Assembly (NCBI RefSeq): GCF_000699445.3
Contig: NC_067198.1
Location: 39,531,523 to 39,595,522 of the forward strand
Origin: Schistosoma haematobium
Taxonomy: Eukaryota > Platyhelminthes > Trematoda > Strigeidida > Schistosomatidae
Direction of reading: 5' to 3'
DNA length: 64,000 nucleotides
Part shown: positions 60,484-64,000 of the stretch, in pieces
Layout of the letters: every line of letters begins with the position of its first letter
Numbering within the stretch: position 1 is the first letter of the stretch
Notes under the pieces: generated by a model
Databases searched by the model: none
What the model saw: the letters and a program-made list of their open reading frames with translations, nothing else
Told to the model about the DNA's origin: nothing
Translations under genes and position numbers: made by a program

Positions 60484-61528
60484 TCAACCACCTATCAGAG
60501 GTAATCTGTTTATGGGTAAATCATATCAAAACAAAGTGTAAACCGCATATGAAAAACTTTTTCCACGAAGATGAATAATTATACCTACGGTTAAAATATA
60601 TTAACAGACGATAACTAGCTAGTCCAGTAAAGAGAGATTGCATACTACGTGAAGAAATGAATCAACAATGCATAATTTAGAACAAACGTTATACTACTTA
60701 CTTCCTTGATACGACTGAGAACCTAAATAGAAACCAAAAAATGACATTAGAATTAGTCTAATCACATGCTAACTTAAAAGATAAAGAATACATAGGTAGA
60801 TATACAGGAGAAAAATAATAATCACAGCACGAATACAATATACAAGGTATCTAACCGAGACAGTTTGAATATGAGTGTTAATTATCAAATAATAGTATAT
60901 AAATGAGCGAGAATAAGTGGGAGAATTTTAGGAATGATTAGCAGTATTGCTTTTATCCCCTTTCATCACATCAAATCTCTAAGAGATCCTCCGATCGATT
61001 TAGAGTGAAAGGATAAAGACCTGATAGACATACACTATACAAGATGAAAGATCATTTGAATGAATTCGGTTGTCAACAAATTCATACTGAAATCTAGTTT
61101 AAAAATACATATGGATCTCAATACTTTTGCTAAGAAAATAGGCTGCAGTAAACTAGTTTGTGACACAAGATACTTGTTGGTTACTTTTAGTCCGGAATGA
61201 TATAACAGATACGTTAGAATACATCTAATTACTCGTAACTGTGTTATCATCCATACTGAGGTAATTGAAATCAAACTACTGAATTGGAAACCAAAAAAAA
61301 TCTGACTAGTAATTGAACAATATGTTTATAGACTATAAAGTTATAAGTGAAATAGTTTTTACACTAACCTTTCAAACCGGACAAACCACCAGTACGTGAT
61401 TCAATTAGTTTATCATTCATTTCAACTATACTATTGACTTTATCACTTAGTTGTAAAGCAAGAGCCTGAAGACGTGAACGTTCTGTCTTATGCATTATCA
61501 ATGCATCACTAGGAACTTCCAAAGAGGC
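60484..61528 (-). CDS. Last exons of an unidentified gene (helical, coiled-coil-like)
   Basis: I do not recognise the product. The firm part is exon 61528-61369: open only in one frame, after TTATTCACAG and before GTTAGT, encoding 53 residues with heptad-like LQALALQLSDKVNSIVEMND and TGGLSGLK. If spliced, a 21-nt micro-exon (60722-60702, TTTAG/...GAA/GTAAGT) and a final exon from 60491 would follow in phase 1, ending at TGA 60484-60486 with SQSYQGSG. If not spliced, TAG follows one codon after the firm exon. Upstream exons must lie beyond 61528, but I found none, so the gene is partial here. Confidence 0.5.
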
Positions 61529-62370
61529 CTGTGAATAATAATAATAAACAAGAGTTTAAAAAGTAGAATACTGTCGCAAAATTAACAAAAAAAGAAATTA
61601 TTTTAAATAAAATACATGTATCGAAGTTATCCAACGATAATATTATAGTCTTCTTCTACGACATAATAATCTTGGATACTTCAATTCAATTAACCAGTCT
61701 CGAAACAAAAATACGAATTAAAAAGAAACGTTAACACAGTTTAATTTAGTTAATCAGTTATATTTCGATTAGAATGATTGTAATTTATGAATGCAGTCAT
61801 TATCACTAAATAAAATAACGAACTTCATACTCAATAAATCGGTAGTTGTGAAAATTTATTGAAAGTTAATGAACAAAAGTTCATTTTAAATATCATTTTC
61901 AATAATCAAGAGAATCTAAAAACAGACACTCTTAGTTCTGGCTATCATCAAATAAATATTACTACAGAAAACATGATAAAATGTAATTTAAGATATCAGT
62001 AATTGTTGGATATGAATTGTTCAATTTATACACCCTCACTCATTTATCTGTTAATTATGTTACAATAGATGAATATGTCAAACTAAATTTTTCTTCATCA
62101 TATACAAAATATAAATGTTACTAAATAAAACTGATGACAACAATCTCAACCAATCAAAATATCATATAGAGTAAGCATTAACCACTATACATATCATTTA
62201 CTTAGTTTCAGTATAGTTGAGATTGTACAAGGCTATAAAAGATTTTCTTCAGTAATTGTAGTAATATAAAAATGAGACTTTGCTAATAAAATATGAAATA
62301 TCTATGAATTGTTTGTTTATTTTAATTTCTACATATTGTCGTTTCTACGTATAGGTGAAATAGAGTTCAC

Positions 62371-62425
<55 letters not shown>

Positions 62426-62572
62426 CTTTTGATTATCTTAAATACACCGTATGGAAGATCATTTATATTTTCTTTACTGAAGCAACTAAATATGTAAAAC
62501 AGAAAAAGCATATATGCTTTTCTCTATATTCAATAAACTGTAAAGTATGAAATTCTACAAAAAATAAATTAT
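61529..62572. other. Upstream intron or flank, nothing firm
   Basis: AT-rich sequence with a TAA microsatellite near 61535-61548 and a TA repeat at 62376-62424. It probably contains an intron of the gene on the - strand. Confidence 0.4.
62376..62424. repeat. (TA)n microsatellite
   Basis: About 49 bases of alternating TA. The IYIYIY frames on both strands are artefacts of it. Confidence 0.95.
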
Positions 62573-62838
62573 CAGAAGGGGTTTTGTAGAGATTTTAGTA
62601 ATTTTATAGGTGAATTCATGAGTCGATTAGAGATAGACCACCAAGTAAAACATATTGTGGGAATTTTCAGCAGTGAGCATCCACGATCCCGCCTCGCGAG
62701 ATTTGAACCCAGGACTTATCAGTCTCGCGCGCGAACGCTTAACCTCTAGACCATTGAGCCAGCATCCAACAGTGTTATTGTCTAACTTCAACCAATCCAC
62801 GAAATTGAGCCACCGTCTACCACTGTCTTCAGAGAGTT
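62573..62838 (-). repeat. SM-alpha-like SINE with part of the linker
   Basis: A - strand copy: tail at 62573-62640, a damaged ribozyme region (deletion around the cleavage site), tRNA-like head ending GAGCC, then 62765-62838, which is the reverse complement of the linker seen at 18.4 and 26.15 kb. It abuts the + strand copy that follows. Confidence 0.75.
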
Positions 62839-62990
62839 ACTGATAGGTCTTGGGTTCGAATCTCGCGGGGCGGGATTGTGAACATGCACTGCTGAGGAGT
62901 CCTATACTAGGACGAAACGGCCGTCCAGTGATTACAGGTTTTCCATAGCGGTCTAGCTTCAATTAACTGATGAGTTCAATTACAAGAAAA
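62839..62990 (+). repeat. SM-alpha-like SINE with intact hammerhead core
   Basis: B box GGGTTCGAATC (about 62852), the complete ribozyme, and the tail to about 62990. It forms an inverted pair with the preceding - strand copy. Confidence 0.8.
62886..62931 (+). ncRNA. Hammerhead ribozyme, complete core
   Basis: CTGAGGA (62892-62898), stem II GTCC (62899-62902) with GGAC (62910-62913) and loop TATACTA, then GAAA (62914-62917), stem III ACG.GC.CGT (62917-62924) and GTC (62923-62925), with cleavage expected after C62925. Stem I pairs CACTG (62887-62891) with CAGTG (62926-62930). All conserved core positions are present. The very short stem III is known for SM-alpha ribozymes and limits monomer activity. 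Confidence 0.75.
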
Positions 62991-64000
62991 TAAATTATCA
63001 ACTCCATATAAATAAATTTAAAGGTGTTCATTACTAATTGCAAGAATTTCTTTATTCGAGCTGATGCGATGTATACAAAGGCTGAGGTATGAATAATGTA
63101 CTATAGGCATATTTATTAGGCCAGTTTGAGTGATGAAAACTATCAATTTATGCGGCGAATATCAAATTATGAACTCTTTGTAATATAGGCTTCTTGAACG
63201 AATTTTTAGATGATGTCCTCGAAACTCCGTATGTTCACAGAGAGTGATTAGTTCATTCGTTAAAATATTGACAATAGGACGTTAAATATCATCATAGCTA
63301 ATATTAAATATCATGCCCGTTGAACAAGTGTATATACTGACCCAATATTCTGGTGTATAACATACTGTAGATTTTGAAGATATGTACACTACTTTCGAGT
63401 TTCAGTGACAGCGGAAACACTAAGATGTAGGCACGTTCAGCTAATGAATTACAAACAGAATGTAAGATACGAAATGAATTTCACTATTATGTTAAGTAAA
63501 ATAATTTGAAATTTGAGTAACAATTTACTTGCCATTTTACATACATGTTTTATGTTAACGCCAAACCTGCAGCCCGAGTTTCAGGTCAATTACCTTCAAT
63601 TATTGACTAACATCACTTAGATTAATGACAAATTATTCGATAGAATTTGATCAACAACGAAAGAACTAGGAAGTGACATGATATTGACCATTAACTACTG
63701 AATGATCAATCAATTGTAAATGTTTCAGTACTAGAGATGAGTCGTATTTGGAAAAACTCAGTAATAACTTCTCAGACTGTGAAGCTGGGTGACACGAACT
63801 TTTCTGCCGACTCTCATCAACTATCTAACACCAAAACGTGTTATAGATGATGTCATCCAGACTGGTAACCACTATGTATTTTAGCCAACAGTACTCAATT
63901 AACACTAAGGATTAGACGACAAACATCATATTGTTGATTAGTGAGTGATCAAACGATATAAGACAGAAATGGCATAGTGGCTAGCAGAGAAATCCAGGAC
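62991..64000. other. Right end of window, no gene seen
   Basis: AT-rich. 63755-63815 resembles the tRNA-like repeat at 8.95 kb. No coding frame is supported. Confidence 0.4.

Noticed and set aside
62309..62511. IYIYIY frames on both strands
   Set aside because: They are produced by the (TA)n microsatellite.
1..64000. CRISPR array, bacterial operon or defence system
   Set aside because: No regularly spaced repeats or prokaryotic gene arrangement; introns and retroelements show that this is eukaryotic DNA.

Overview
The window reads as blood-fluke (Schistosoma) nuclear DNA. It is AT-rich and intron-bearing, its genes have a run of 30-39 bp introns at the 5' end followed by kilobase introns, and it is packed with schistosome-type repeats: SM-alpha-like SINEs carrying a hammerhead ribozyme, RTE-type non-LTR retrotransposons, and a CsRn1/Boudicca-like Gypsy element. 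The species cannot be fixed from sequence alone. No rRNA, tRNA gene, CRISPR array or bacterial operon was seen.

Protein-coding genes. (1) + strand, 2016-13935: a complete nine-exon GDP-mannose pyrophosphorylase beta gene (GMPPB; 364 aa modelled). (2) + strand, 23920-26781: a three-exon gene for a 96-aa secreted protein of unknown family; a diverged, frameshifted copy of its exon 2 lies at 30430-30584. (3) - strand, 47463 down to 34925: a ten-exon BTB-BACK-Kelch protein closest to KLHL18 (814 aa modelled), a likely Cullin-3 adaptor. (4) - strand, 54161-55959: a decayed coding region of unknown family. (5) - strand, 61528 down to 60484: the last exons of an unidentified gene that continues upstream.

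Mobile DNA fills most of the rest. A degenerate Gypsy integrase piece is at the left edge. An RT fragment sits in the last GMPPB intron. At 18.5-21.7 kb a nearly intact 3.2 kb RTE element, with a 12-bp target-site duplication, is nested inside a SINE. At 31.1-34.1 kb there is a second, longer copy of the element in the GMPPB intron; both copies share the same damaged catalytic site. At 29-37.8 kb, RTE fragments are interrupted by solo LTRs with 4-bp target-site duplications. At 47.8-53.3 kb a complete Gypsy element has two 357-bp LTRs that look identical and a TACT duplication; it starts 360 bp upstream of the KLHL18 start codon.

The most unusual theme is the hammerhead-bearing SINEs. Several form inverted pairs, and two copies are broken exactly at the nucleotide where the ribozyme would cut. 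One copy at 62.9 kb keeps a complete hammerhead core.
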